Shown here one piece after another: positions 1 to 10,425 of a stretch of DNA of 18,490 nt. The notes beneath the pieces are model-generated. The model searched no databases, was not told the origin of the DNA, and saw nothing but the letters and a program-made list of their open reading frames with translations. The stretch lies in assembly GCA_028565635.1 (NCBI GenBank), contig JAOXYB010017984.1, positions 1 to 18,490 of the forward strand, written 5' to 3'. Numbering within the stretch: position 1 is the first letter of the stretch; the number at the start of each line of letters is the position of its first letter. A program made the position numbers and the translations under genes. This stretch comes from Phoronis ovalis. Taxonomy: Eukaryota > Phoronida > Phoronidae.

Positions 1-2311
1 CTAAAAAACAAGAAAATTTTGACAAGTTATAAATGAATAAGGTTTAAAAACACCCAAAAGGGACTGAGGTCAGTCTATATATAGCCATGTATAGGGGTTC
101 AGAGTGAAATGTACTTGTACTCGTACCGCTTATTCGTGCTTTGCAAAATGAAAAAATAAGGTTAATTATACCCTGGTTAATATATTTTAAACATTTTTTA
201 TAAAGTCATTATTTTTCTAATTGACCTATAATTGAACAGGTGTTTTTAGTATAATGGGTTTTGGATAATAAAAACTATTTTTTTACGAAGAAATGTTTGG
301 CCCTTGGATGATAAAAGTGTGTTGCACTTATTCCCCGTATAGTTCTCATTGAGTGAACTTTAGAATTTTGTTATGAAGCATTATATAAACGATGACAAAG
401 CACAAATAGCTAAAAGCATGAAACTTGTACATATATAATGGTGCAAAATAAGTTTAAGCTAAACACATATTACGTTTATATTTTGATAATATAATATATT
501 TTGTTTTTATCAGAAACAGTACACAGTATAATATTTTCGAAACGACAAACTTTAACAGGTTTTTGCATTAACAAAAATATTTTATGATGAAACAGGATCA
601 GTGCTGTCAAGAAACTTATACAAATCCGCTACATACTCTAACGGCACAGACTAGCCATGTAAGTTTCTTGAAAGTTTTAAAAAGAATAATTAAAATAGTA
701 TGTAAGAAATTATTATGGATTAAATCACACTTGTCGATGCATGTTAAACAGATAAATAAAATAAAAAGTTGCAGTTTTTATAAACTGTACACGTGACTTG
801 ATAAAATAACCTCTACCAGAGATTCTTTTACAATTACAATGTTTAACATGTTTGACGTTACTAAGAACATGATTTTGTATTGAGCATTAATTCTCTGTTT
901 TCGAGGTTGCAGAAAATGAAATTCTTATTCTAATAATGTGTTAGTGACTCAAATCTCACTGTATTGCTTAATAATTTGATCTTATCCTATGTTTGACAAA
1001 AAAAAAAAATCTAGATCTTGTAACACAAGTTCTTAAAAAAGTCTTAACCAAAACATGTTTGCCGTATTTCAAACTGCACTTTGATGTTTTTTATTTTTAC
1101 AAGTTATCGTCAAAAGTATATTGGTCTTGAGCAATTTCAAGACTACACAAAAGGAACATATAACACTGGTGTGTACACGTATTATTGTTACTGTACCGTA
1201 TGAAATAATAGGTCCGGGATAACAGGATTACCTTTTTATCTGAGCTGTTTACATAATGTAGGTTTTAATCTTAATTTTAGAAGATATATTCAATTCGATA
1301 ATGTTCCAACAGAAATTAAAAATTCCAGGTAAATAAATGTACTTCTTTACCTGGGACTATTGCTGAAAGGTGCGAATCTCATTGACAATTATAGATAGTA
1401 GCATTGTGTTTACACAGAAAAGCATTCGCGGATGATGATAATAGTTCTGTGCTGAACATGAGAAAAGTCAACGAAGCGTTACTGTACCCATGTGCTGTCT
1501 CAGTAATTAGACTGCCGATACAATTAAGTTCGTTGTTATATGTCCGTCCCATTGCATAACAGCAGAGAATGGCAGTCTGACGTGAATAGTCAACAGTATT
1601 CAACAAAGCTCATATCGTGTAAACCTGATAACAGTGTACATCAGCGCAGCAGCAGCTGTTATAGTGAATTCAATAGAACTGGGACACATGCTGCATATAA
1701 GTTTGCACATAGGAGAATTTGTATATTTGACAACAGCCGCAACAGGTAACCGATCTTAGAAAGTTGTATCGTTAAGCATAGATAGATGGAATTTATTTCG
1801 TATTGGTACTATAGGTATTCTGAAATAGATATGATAGTAAAAAATAACACCATCTAAAAGTCATTGAAAACAGTTTTGAGCTATTTTGCATATTTTGCTG
1901 CTTGTCTTTGTTGCTATGGTGACAATGTTTTTTATCACAAATAGCAGATAAAACTAAGTAGCAAACTAAAAATAAGAACGTGATTTTGAAGCAGAAAGTT
2001 TGTAACAAAGTGAACCACGTAGATTTACAAAAGAGAAGTTAGTACATATTTTTACAAATTACATAGACCTCTTTTAAGATAGCCTAAAGCTACAGATTGC
2101 AAAATGAGCCCATGAGTTTTAGCTCGCACGTTACGTTTTCACTATATATTTCACTTTCTGCGACGAACATCTTTTTATGCCACGACTGAATTAAAAAATA
2201 TTTTTTTACGTAATTACTTTTGTCTGAACTAGTTCTAATAATAGGCCCAATACCAGCGTCTATTATTAAGACTAGGTCTGAACAAGACATTTTTCAAAGT
2301 TTTATTTTCAG
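1..2311. other. AT-rich stretch without a supportable gene
   Basis: No reading frame here looks coding: the open frames are 63-75 codons, low in complexity, and lack family motifs or consistent splice signals. A perfect 12-bp inverted repeat (607-618 against 660-671, about 41 nt apart) can form a small hairpin. A strong splice acceptor (TTTTATTTTCAG) ends this stretch at 2311, so a 5' noncoding exon and the promoter of the ankyrin gene that follows probably lie somewhere here, but I cannot place them. Confidence 0.5.
2222..2283. repeat. imperfect hairpin just upstream of ankyrin copy 1
   Basis: The left arm 2222-2244 and right arm 2260-2283 are imperfect reverse complements, both carrying a ctaataatag-like core, with a 15-nt loop. 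The arms also share the direct repeat GTCTGAAC. It sits about 40 bp before the first coding exon, inside the presumed intron. It may be a remnant of a small inverted-repeat element; no target duplication is evident. Confidence 0.4.
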
Positions 2312-2323
2312 CAAAGAACAGAA

Positions 2324-3749
2324 ATGTCTGAAGCTAGAAGAAATGGTACAGTATATAGCAATTCGGGCACATTTCCACTCCATTTGGCTATATTACAAGG
2401 GGATATTGAACGCATAAAAGTACTTCTCGCACAAGACGATGTGAATGCAAATAAATGCTCACGCACCATTGGACCCCCACTATGTTTCGCTGCCGAAAGG
2501 GGACAAGTTGACGCTGTACGTGTTCTACTTGACAGCGGTAAAGTCGATATACTCAGTACTAATAAAACGTAAGTTAAGCACTACATATACGTCATCATAT
2601 ACGTCATCATGTATTATAATTTTTAACGTTATGTTACTTGAAAATATATTCGTGAGGTTAATTGGTATTCCCGAATATAGGAATAAACCTCTCTTCTAAA
2701 TCTCTTCCATCATGCCTAGACGAGGAAGTAATTGTATATTAGGAATCAACAAGTGTTAAGACTGACTGTAAGGACAACCATATTATTTTTAATGCGTACA
2801 GTGTGTCAGACCCGCCTGAACATTTTGGACTTGGATCATTGACCTTAATGCCTTTTACTTTTTTATTTATTCAGAACTTATTTTGCTACCCACTGCCAGA
2901 TTCATTTTTTATTGTTTTCGGTTACATATATACTCTTAATTTAGGATTTTCTAACATTACAATTGAGTTTCCTGCAAATTCGATATAAATGGTGTGTGAA
3001 TATGTTTCCTGCAATCAGTCTGCTGTAACCAAAATCCACTAAACTGATAAATTTTACTACGTATGAGATGAACATAAGGCTGTTGGCAACCATCAATAAC
3101 AAATTTGTTCTTGTAAAGCCTTTATTATTTAACTGATGTACAGTGACACGTTACAAATTAAGCACCTTGGTGACTAATTTGGCTTTTTGTAAAATTCTTG
3201 GAGGCAACCAGTGTATTGTTCAACTTGCTGGAAACTCAACTTTATAAAAATCGCATGAATAATTAATCCTCATTCGTTCAACATTCATTGTGTGAGAACC
3301 GCAGTTTAGCTAGGGAAGATATGTTATCAAAATCATTCAAGATTTGTAGATGTTTCATTTTAATAACTTAATTTAAAAGATATATGTTTTTCTTACATTT
3401 TAGGAAGAAAGCTTCATACTATGGATTAACAGCTATAGATCTTGCTGCACGAAGAGGTAATCATGAAGTTATCAAAGTATTGTTTGAACGCGGAATAAAG
3501 TTATTTGCATCTGGAGACGATGCTCGTCTAAGGTCTTTCAAACTGGCGTTAAGACGTGCTACTAGAGCAGCAAATTGCAGCGACATCCTATCGAAAACAT
3601 TATTGAAAAGTGAAAGTGGAAAGGAAGCATACCAAGCAAATATAAATTTTTTCAGTTTCTTGTTTGAAACTGGCTTGCAAAACAGAGCGTCTACAATATC
3701 AAGTAACCGCTTGGAAAGTTCCAATATGAATAAAGAAATTGAAGTTTGA
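2324..3749 (+). CDS. ankyrin-repeat protein, copy 1 (two exons, 196 codons, probably 3'-truncated)
   Basis: Coding exons are 2324-2568 and 3404-3749. The donor is AAAAC|GTAAGT and the acceptor ACATTTTAG|G; the split codon gives Thr, so phase is kept. An acceptor at 2310-2311, 12 nt before the ATG, supports this start and implies an upstream noncoding exon. The 196-residue product has three ankyrin repeats: near residue 18 (PLHLAILQGDIERIKVLL), near residue 52 (PLCFAAERGQVDAVRVLL) and, in exon 2, near residue 90 (AIDLAARRGNHEVIKVLF). Ankyrin repeats bind protein partners. About 80 unclassified residues follow, clearly related to copy 2 (shared SKxLL...K...Y). TGA at 3747-3749 comes 10 nt before a fold-back transposon, and no SOCS box like that of copy 2 follows. 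The 3' part has therefore probably been lost. It could still be expressed as a short ankyrin protein, or be a truncated pseudogene. Confidence 0.75.
2569..3403 (+). other. phase-2 intron of ankyrin copy 1
   Basis: An 835-bp GT-AG intron at the same codon position as the 403-bp intron 7824-8226 of copy 2. It is AT-rich and its open frames are short and unremarkable. Apart from the 12-bp tandem duplication listed separately I see nothing in it. Confidence 0.7.
2584..2607. repeat. 12-bp perfect tandem duplication
   Basis: The unit CATATACGTCAT occurs twice head to tail (2584-2595, 2596-2607), close to the 5' splice site of the copy 1 intron. Each unit contains TACGTCA, one base away from a CRE site, but two copies in an intron are weak evidence for a regulatory role. 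Confidence 0.5.
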
Positions 3750-3759
3750 CAGGGTACTG

Positions 3760-4876
3760 CGTACGTAAAGTGAGCTCCAGATTCAACGTAAAGTCAGCTC
3801 CAGATTTAGATTCAAATTTTTTAAAAATTAAAATTAAAATGCTCTAAATGGCAAGTAATTGATAAAAACAATGACTTTTCACGATTTTTTTGTTTCCACT
3901 AATTTTTCTGAAATATTTCATACGATTTTTTAAATTAATTTCACGGATTTTTAGCAACAAGATGTAGAAACAGAAGACATTAGTTATAAAAGAATCTTCA
4001 TGTGCTCCTGGAATACTCACAAAAAATCGAAAAAATATGTTGCCAAGCAGCAAAATTTCTGGCAATATTGGTCGAAATGTACCGCAGCAACGTTCGGACT
4101 TTATTTCGAATCTGAATTTGAATCTGGAGCTGGGGATCAAAAAAATGTCTTGGGATCAAAATGTTCAAAAAGTCGGTGAAGTTCACAAATTCCACTAAAA
4201 ATTATGACTCCCTCTTTTATGAAAACCCATCTTTCCTCCAAATTTTCAAACTATTTCAAATGAGTTATAAAAGAACCTTCATGTACTCCTGGTCAAATGA
4301 TTTTTCGGAATATTTTCACCGACATAAAGAATCCTCATGTACTCCTGGAATATAGTCACAAAAAAGCGAAACATATAAGTTGCCAAGCAACAAGGTTTCC
4401 AGTAATATACTCATAGCTAATGTTTTCTGTTTCTGCAGTATGTGGCTTCTTGAACATTTTAATCCGAAGACATTATTTTGATCCTCATCTCCAGATTCAA
4501 ATTCAGATTCGAAATAAACTAAATCGAACGTTGCGGCCGCACATTTCGACCAATATTGCTGGAAATATTGTTGCTTGGCAACATATTTGTTTCGATTTTT
4601 GTGAGTATTCCAGAAGTACATGAAGATTCTTTTATATCTAATGTATTCTGTTTCTGCATTTTGTTGCTAAAAATCCGTGAAAATATTCAAAAAAATTGTT
4701 TGAAATATTTCAGGAAAATTAGCGGAAACAAAAAAAATCGTGAAAAGTCATTGTTTTTATCAATTACTTGCCATTTAGAGCACTATACTTTTTTTTTTGA
4801 ATCTGAGTCTGGAGCTGACTTTGCGTTGAATCTGGAGCTGACTTTGCGTTGAATCTGGAGCTCTCTTTACTTACGT
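3760..4876. mobile_element. fold-back (long inverted-repeat) transposable element, about 1.1 kb
   Basis: The left arm (about 3760-4155) and the reverse complement of the right arm (about 4460-4875) align almost throughout. They share, in order: ACGTAAAG-like ends; AGCTCCAGATTCAACG repeats; CTCTAAATGGCAAGTAATTG; GACTTTTCACGATTTTTT; GGATTTTTAGCAACAA; ATGTTGCCAAGCA; and AATATTGGTCGAAATGT. The centre (about 4156-4459) holds two more direct, degraded copies of the segment TTCATGTACTCCTGG (near 4264 and 4325); the second continues into GTTGCCAAGCAACAA. The repeated TACTG at 3755-3759 and 4877-4881 is a candidate 5-bp target duplication. It has no coding capacity, and its open frames of up to 101 codons are products of the palindrome. 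The structure resembles fold-back elements (long inverted repeats with subterminal tandem repeats). It lies right behind the premature end of ankyrin copy 1. Confidence 0.85.
4803..4865. repeat. subterminal 23-bp tandem repeat of the fold-back element
   Basis: The unit GAATCTGGAGCTGACTTTGCG plus TT is present in about two and a half copies at the right end. The left end (3772-3812) holds about one and a half copies in inverse orientation. The copies are nearly identical within the right arm, so they were amplified or homogenised recently; unequal copy number between the two ends is typical of fold-back element arms. Confidence 0.8.
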
Positions 4877-4881
4877 TACTG

Positions 4882-7590
4882 ACACTGGGCATAAACTTTC
4901 CCTTAATATTGTGTAAAAAATATTTTTGTATACGTACTGCCTATTGTTGAAATATAACTGATAGAAAGGTCAAAATTAGTTTTTAACTTTTAATATTTAT
5001 TCCCACCATAATTGGTTTCATGTTAATTGGAGAAGCTTAAATCAGAATATAAATTGGTGTAAGCAAAAGATAATACTTTTGCATCAAAAAACAGCTTGCG
5101 TCCACCAAAGCGGCATTCCTTGCTATTCCAAATGCATGCCTTGATGTAGTCTAAGTTTAGACCCTTGTTGTATTTTTAAATTCTTTTTTGTTAAAAATTG
5201 AGTTTAAATCCTATATAAATTTCTATCCCTATATGCAACAAGGATATCTCATAATAATATGCACTATTAATTTTAAAACACATTTTTGACTTTTTCTAGT
5301 TTATAGTTTAAAACAATTTATTTAGTACATTTATAAGATGTATAGTATGTTAGAGACTAGCCTTGATGATATATTTATTTATTTATACAGTTGTTTATCT
5401 ATAGACAAGAAGAATTCATGGTCCTGATAACTGTGCATCTAGATATTTATTACAGCTAGCGAAGAAATACCATTACGTTAGTTTTGGGTATCTTATAGGT
5501 GAGAATTAGTCAAATCATGGCTCTTTCACGGGGTAGGGACGATTATATAGTATGATAAGCATTGGGATTAAATAAAAACAAATGCAAACTTTAATATAAA
5601 ATTAACTGAAGGCCCTGAAATGTATGCAATAAATAATATATATTTATTACATTACTGCAAATTGAACTCAAAGTGTTCAAAATGTTTGGCAACTCGCAGT
5701 GGGCATGGTTCTGGTCTGTTAGCTCATACTTAAAAAGTTTAGAGATTAAATTAAATTTGTGATTTGATGCGAATAAACTCACCCTTGTGTGTACTTTTAG
5801 ATAGGGGCAAAATGGACATTATACAGCTCAGAGCAGAGAAGTAGTAATAAAATGTAAGATTGAACTTTGAGTTGCATCGTTTTTTAAATGCCACTATGCC
5901 AAAGCTTGATCCGAAAGTAAAACTTGCCACAGTACAAAGATGTGTTTAAAGGAAGAAAAAAATATCACGAATAATTGTCTTGCACCAGATTCAGTGCCGG
6001 TGAACGTCACAATACTAGAAACGCTACCTGGCGGAAAACAATGCGAATAATTACATATATACCTGCTTTAAACTATGACCTGCATGTACATAGGTATGAA
6101 TAAGGTAATACAATCAAGATACGTATCCGTGCAAGATCAGAGTGGCGTAGTTCACAGTTAACAGGTCAATAATATGCGGATCGGTGAATTGTCTACAGAA
6201 AGACGAAACAAGTTACTAGGGCATGTCTATTTTTGTTTCAATTTACGCTTAGTAATAAACTGCTAGAAGTTATAAAGTCGACATTTGATAAATAGTTGTT
6301 TTCCATAATTGCTTACCAGATAGTTTATAATTACTCCCGTATTGGTTTGACGTTAATTTCTTGATTTTCAAACATTTTAATAGAAAACTTGAATTCTGTA
6401 AATGCATATGTTCATGTGACACAACACCATGCCTTTGGTAAATTAGTCTAACTGTATATCAGTTTATTTTGTTTAGAACATCATTTTGCCTTGTCATGCA
6501 TATAAGGAAATAAATCTACACTGCAATTTTTTAAACTAGTTTGAAACCAGTTCGGAACCGATTAAACTTTTATGCCCATTTTCGTAGACACAACTAAATC
6601 GACTCAAATTAAATAAACCAAAACGTGTGTGACGCAACATTAAGCGACATAACTCTAACAGGCTTATTTTTAACCGACATCGAACTAGTTTGGAATACCT
6701 AGTAAAGACAATTTTATAAGTGTATTTTCTCCCCATTCAAAGATGTAGTTTTTGTTTCGTAGATTTTTTATATGTAGTAAATATATTAATCTCTTGTGAT
6801 ACAAATGTGCATGTGATATCGTGCTGGATGGATTCAGAAAAAATCGGTTTCCTTTTCGTAACATTCTAGTAAAGTCGCTAATAAATGGTTGTGTGTAGAC
6901 CACTGTGAACACTTTGTTCTTCAAAATCGATCTATTTTTAGAGTCATCATTTGAAAAAGAAACTCATTTTTATAGTTTATAATAACGGATTTCTTGGTAA
7001 AAAGTGACCATCCACATATCCGTAATCATTAATTTGGCATTAGATAGCTAATTGCAGCCATGATATCGATAACAATTGCATATGCCCAATATAGATCAGA
7101 CAAGTGACGCTATATTTAATTGTCTCCTTTCCTTTTCTTTTGACCCCTGGGCAGCCCAAGGGCACATATCTATTAAGAAGTGGGTATAATTTCGCATAAA
7201 ATGAGAGAAACCACAATTTGAAAACGTCATTTTTTATCAGAAATTGAGGAGATTATATCCAGGCATGGCAAGTCGGCTAGTTTCCTGTGCATTTCCCACT
7301 AATTCAACCAGGTGGTCTGTACGGTTCTTAGACTTCGCACAAAAATTAATTGGTTAAGACTGCTCGAAAAATCGGGACTGAACATAATTTTCTAGAAGAC
7401 AATACGTTACTATTGAGGTGGATGGGAAAATCAATTGTATCTGCATGTATGCCAATTTACAGTATGTAAGTACCCGACTTATACTGCAGTTACATTACTG
7501 CCATCATATTCTCAACGTCTTAGATATGTGTACGTTTTAGACTAATTATTGTCTCTAAAAATATCAAATACCATATATTTATATATGCAG
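4882..7590. other. intergenic stretch between the two ankyrin copies
   Basis: About 2.7 kb of AT-rich DNA without a convincing gene. I looked here for the missing 3' end of ankyrin copy 1, namely anything like the SOCS box of copy 2 (SLKHCC... and ESLKKYL), and did not find it. A faint helix-turn-helix-like fragment at 5896-6060 is listed separately. A splice acceptor (TTATATATGCAG) at 7589-7590 marks the start of copy 2. No tRNA or rRNA-like sequence was seen. Confidence 0.5.
5896..6060 (+). pseudogene. possible decayed helix-turn-helix fragment (weak)
   Basis: From the ATG at 5896 one reads MPKLDPKVKLATVQRCV, a stop, RKKKISRIIVLHQ, then, after further stops and frame changes, KRYLAENNAN. 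The spacing of a basic start, a hydrophobic helix, K-K-x-S-x-I-I and a final KRYL recalls the N-terminal DNA-binding region of Tc1/mariner-like transposases. At least three stops break it. No transposase catalytic region follows. The resemblance is by eye only and may be chance. Confidence 0.15.
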
Positions 7591-7823
7591 ATTAAGCAAT
7601 GACACAAAAGTCTCAATCAAAAAGAAATGCGACGGTTTTGATCAATTTGACGACACTTCCTCTCCATTCTGCCAGATTACATGGAGATATACAAACTATT
7701 AGAGCACTTCTGTCGCGAGACGATGTTGATGCCACTGTGTTTTGCTGCTAAAAGAGGGCAAGTTGATGCTGTACAGGTTCTTCTAGGGAGTGACAAAGTC
7801 GATATAAATGGTAGTAACAAAAC

Positions 7824-8226
7824 GTAAGTTCAGGGTTACATATGTCAAAGTTTTAATTATTCGTATCATTTAGATAGCATGTAATGACATATCTCGGAAA
7901 AGATATCAACTGGAGAATCAGTAGTTAGTAGTATTTTCAACCTTTTGTTAATTATTACCTTTTAAATTATTACTATAAATTAACAGCTATGTCCAATGAG
8001 GTTTATTCAAATGTCCTGAAATAAATTATCAGCCCTACGCTAATTTGCTAGCTGTTCAGAAAATTGGTCAACGTTGATCTGTACTGTTCGATACTCCTTC
8101 GTGGGAAGTATGATAGACTTAAAGTTTAGAGCTTACTGTCTTCTCGAAATATATGTCCTAGCTACGAAAATCGTGTCAACGGCACTTGCACTGCACTCTT
8201 TTTTTAAAGACGTTTTCATATTTTAG
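7824..8226 (+). other. phase-2 intron of ankyrin copy 2
   Basis: A 403-bp intron, AAAAC|GTAAGT to ATTTTAG|T, at the same codon as the copy 1 intron. Its sequence is unlike that of copy 1, so the duplication is old. I see no feature in it. Confidence 0.7.
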
Positions 8227-9396
8227 TAAAAAGGCTTTATATTTTGGATGGACGGCTTTAGATTTTGCTGCTCGATATGGCTACGTTGATGTTATGAAAA
8301 TTTTACTTAAACATGGACAAACAACATTTACAACTCGAGTCAGCTCGCGTTTAAGACTTTTCAAACTGGTGTTAAGAAGCACTCCAGGGGCGGCAAGCGG
8401 TGCATGCCTTGACCTGTTGTCAAAAGCTTTGCTGGAGGCTGAAACTGAAAAGAAAGTATACGATACAAATATGCGCCTGCTTCTAAATGTGCTAAAATTG
8501 TGCATAAATCAACGCGGACGGCAATGGATAAAGATATTGTTAGATGTAAGCGTTAAGCCTGATACTGAATGGCTTAAGCTAACTCTTAACAATCTTGACA
8601 ATCTTGGTGCTTTCCAAGATTTAATTCAACATCATGAATCTATAACGGAAGATGATATTAGTGAATTGTTATCAACGGTCTTTAGAGACCGTGAATTCCG
8701 GCATTATCTTCACCATAGGGTCGTAGAGTGTGGAGGTTTTTGTAATGATAACAATCGAAAATATGTTGATTTTGATATATTACTGGATTGTTATGTAAAG
8801 CGGGGGCTAACATGTATAAAAATATTTTGCCCCAGTATGGGTACAGTTACAATATACTCTGGCGTTGCTTTATTTCCATATGTTATTGCGAGCAGTACCT
8901 AGGATATAAGACTTTTTGTACTTTTCTCTATCTTGGTCTGAACCCTAATTCTTATGTTTTATATGATTGGTATATAGTGACCTTGCTCTGAAATTTGCTT
9001 TGGATTACTTTTATAGCGTATGGACCAATGCATTATGTGAGCACGAGCGCCATTACCCTGTTTTAGGTGATCCTATCCCATTTTTAGGTAATTCTATTGC
9101 TATTGCAGTTATGCTTGTTTACTATGGTGTGGAAGTTGACCAAATCCCTAAGACAAAGCAAACCTCTATTAGTAACATACTAAAGAAAATATGGCTTCTA
9201 TATATTCAGCCACCCTGCTGCAGTAGCTTTTTAGAGAGATTTTGTTTAATTATTGAGATGCTTGTTCAGGTTGGATTCAGCAAGGTTGATTTTTTGTTTC
9301 AGCAGAGTCTGTCAACGATAGGTAATCATAATTTAACAGATAAGCAAAGAAAAAAAGTTCGTAGCTGTTGTTAGTAGAGAACTCCTTCAGGCTAGG

Positions 9397-9524
9397 AGCC
9401 TAAAACATTGCTGTAGGGGTGCTATACGAAAACGTTTAGTACAGTGTAGTAATGGCTTACATTTACCGGAATATAATCCACTGAACAATTAAATTTTCCT
9501 GAAAGTTTGAAAAAATACCTAAGT
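9397..9524 (+). other. SOCS-box coding remnant of copy 2
   Basis: SLKHCCRGAIRKRL at 9397-9438 fits the Elongin-binding BC-box pattern [APST]-L-x3-C-x3-[AILV], here S-L-KHC-C-RGA-I. After about 15 residues and a one-frame change, FPESLKKYLSL (9495-9527) matches the C-terminal SOCS-box pattern P-x2-LK-x-YL. Order, spacing and position at the protein's C-terminus are those of ASB family members. The frame change lies between the two halves, so no single frame encodes the whole box. Confidence 0.75.
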
Positions 9525-9578
9525 CTAAACTGGGACCATCAAAGTTTGGAATCTGAAATGAAAATTCAAGAATATTAA

Positions 9579-10111
9579 AATTATAGTGATAGTTATAGAT
9601 TATGGTTTCACTCCGTTGACGGAATTTACCATTTCTTACGCAGTACCTTTTTGCAATTTTTGACATTTAGTGAGATTCTATTTTCATTGTAAGATTTAGC
9701 AATAGCTTAGGTTTTTGTGAGCTGAATGTGCACGAAGTTAGAACAAATAATTTACGGAAAATTGGAAATGGGATGGGAGAAGTCAACTTGTATAAAGGGG
9801 TCAGGCATATCATTCGAATTTTATTGTTTATGTTGAAAAATTAAAATCACACACTTTAAGCTGTAATAAAAATCCAATCAGCCAGTAAACCAATGTGACC
9901 ACTCTATTTTCAATTCCTTAGTCTGGTTTGTACAAGATCGCACATAAGACATTGTATCATTAGATTTTGTACCAATTTATGAGCGAGAGATATTTTATTG
10001 TTTTTGACAATTTTTAAAATGATATTCTACATCATCCAGATTGTAATATTTATGCGCATTGTAATAATTACACAAAATACGACCTACATATATACAAAAA
10101 CAATGTCATTT
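9579..10111. other. convergent intergenic region
   Basis: AT-rich spacer between the end of the ASB-like pseudogene (+ strand) and the 3' end of HDC (- strand); the genes are convergent. It contains possible HDC polyadenylation signals (minus-strand AATAAA at 9994-9999, another near 9820). No other feature was seen. Confidence 0.5.
9994..9999 (-). terminator. candidate poly(A) signal AATAAA for the HDC transcript
   Basis: The nearest exact AATAAA on the minus strand lies about 570 nt past the HDC stop. Intervening sequence has only near-matches such as AATAAG inside the repeat cluster 10112-10425. If it is used, that cluster would lie in the 3' UTR. A six-base match in AT-rich DNA is weak evidence alone. 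Confidence 0.25.
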
Positions 10112-10425
10112 AAGTTCCTTTTCCTTTTTAAGGTTTTTCCTTGTTTTCCTTGTTCAATAAGGATTTGAACCGGTTTTCGGGTTCATTCTTCGATTTTGAA
10201 AAAAGGAAATGTTTCCTTTATCCTTATTTGATCAAAATTAAAAAAAGGAAATGTTTCCTGTTTTGGTTCAAAATCGAATAAGAAAAAAGGAAATTATTCA
10301 TTTTCCCATTGATGTTCGCAAGATTCGAATGAGGGTTCATTTTTTCTTTCCCAAATCCTCAATCGAATAAGGAGAAGGGAAATAGCTCCACTTTCCTTAT
10401 TGGATAGGAAAAACGAACCAACTTT
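10112..10425. repeat. cluster of inverted and direct modules next to the HDC 3' end
   Basis: Short modules recur in both orientations: ATCGAATAAGGA-like pieces (four or more), AAAGGAAATGTTTCCT twice (near 10205 and 10245), GGTTCATTTTT and its inverse AAAAACGAACC, and the arms CGATTTTGAA (10191-10200) against TTCAAAATCG (10267-10276). The whole region can fold into several stems. No target duplication or clear termini were found. It may be a decayed fold-back element or a locally expanded repeat. Confidence 0.6.

Larger units (their letters stand above)
7591..9578 (+). pseudogene. ankyrin repeat and SOCS-box (ASB-like) gene, copy 2, frameshifted
   Basis: Exons are 7591-7823 (ATG 7599) and 8227-9578, joined in the same phase as copy 1 (AC|T, Thr). 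The start matches copy 1 (PLHSARLHGDIQTIRALL against PLHLAILQGDIERIKVLL). A 29-nt deletion at about 7731 then shifts the frame, leading to TAA at 7749. Downstream the frame changes again near 8790-8800, near 8970-8985, in the A7 run at 9350-9356, and at about 9486-9492, before the last stop at 9576. Across these breaks the text stays protein-like: ankyrin repeats (AVQVLLGSDKVDI, ALDFAARYGYVDVMKILL), a long alpha-helical region, KAGANMYKNILPQYG, then a SOCS box. ASB proteins recruit Elongin B/C and Cullin-5 to ubiquitinate targets held by the ankyrin repeats. The HDC exons in the same window are intact, so sequencing error is a less likely cause than real decay. An in-frame ATG at 7729 opens a 256-codon ankyrin frame ending at 8902, which could still be translated. 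Confidence 0.75.

Noticed and set aside
584-796. 70-codon open frame on the + strand
   Set aside because: Lys- and Ile-rich translation of AT-rich DNA, contains the arms of a small hairpin, and has no family motif.
1379-1760. Minus-strand text with a membrane-like stretch (ITAAAALMYTVIRFTRYEL) followed in another frame by a 75-codon open frame
   Set aside because: I considered a fragment of a DRAM/Frag1-type membrane protein, but only the short hydrophobic run resembles it; the second frame does not match and no splice sites join the two.
4161-4852. Several 64-101-codon open frames on both strands within 3844-4852
   Set aside because: They lie in the inverted arms of the fold-back element and mirror each other; they have no motif and no start context.
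8281-8505. 74-codon minus-strand open frame
   Set aside because: Antisense shadow of the ankyrin copy 2 second exon, which has clear homology on the + strand.
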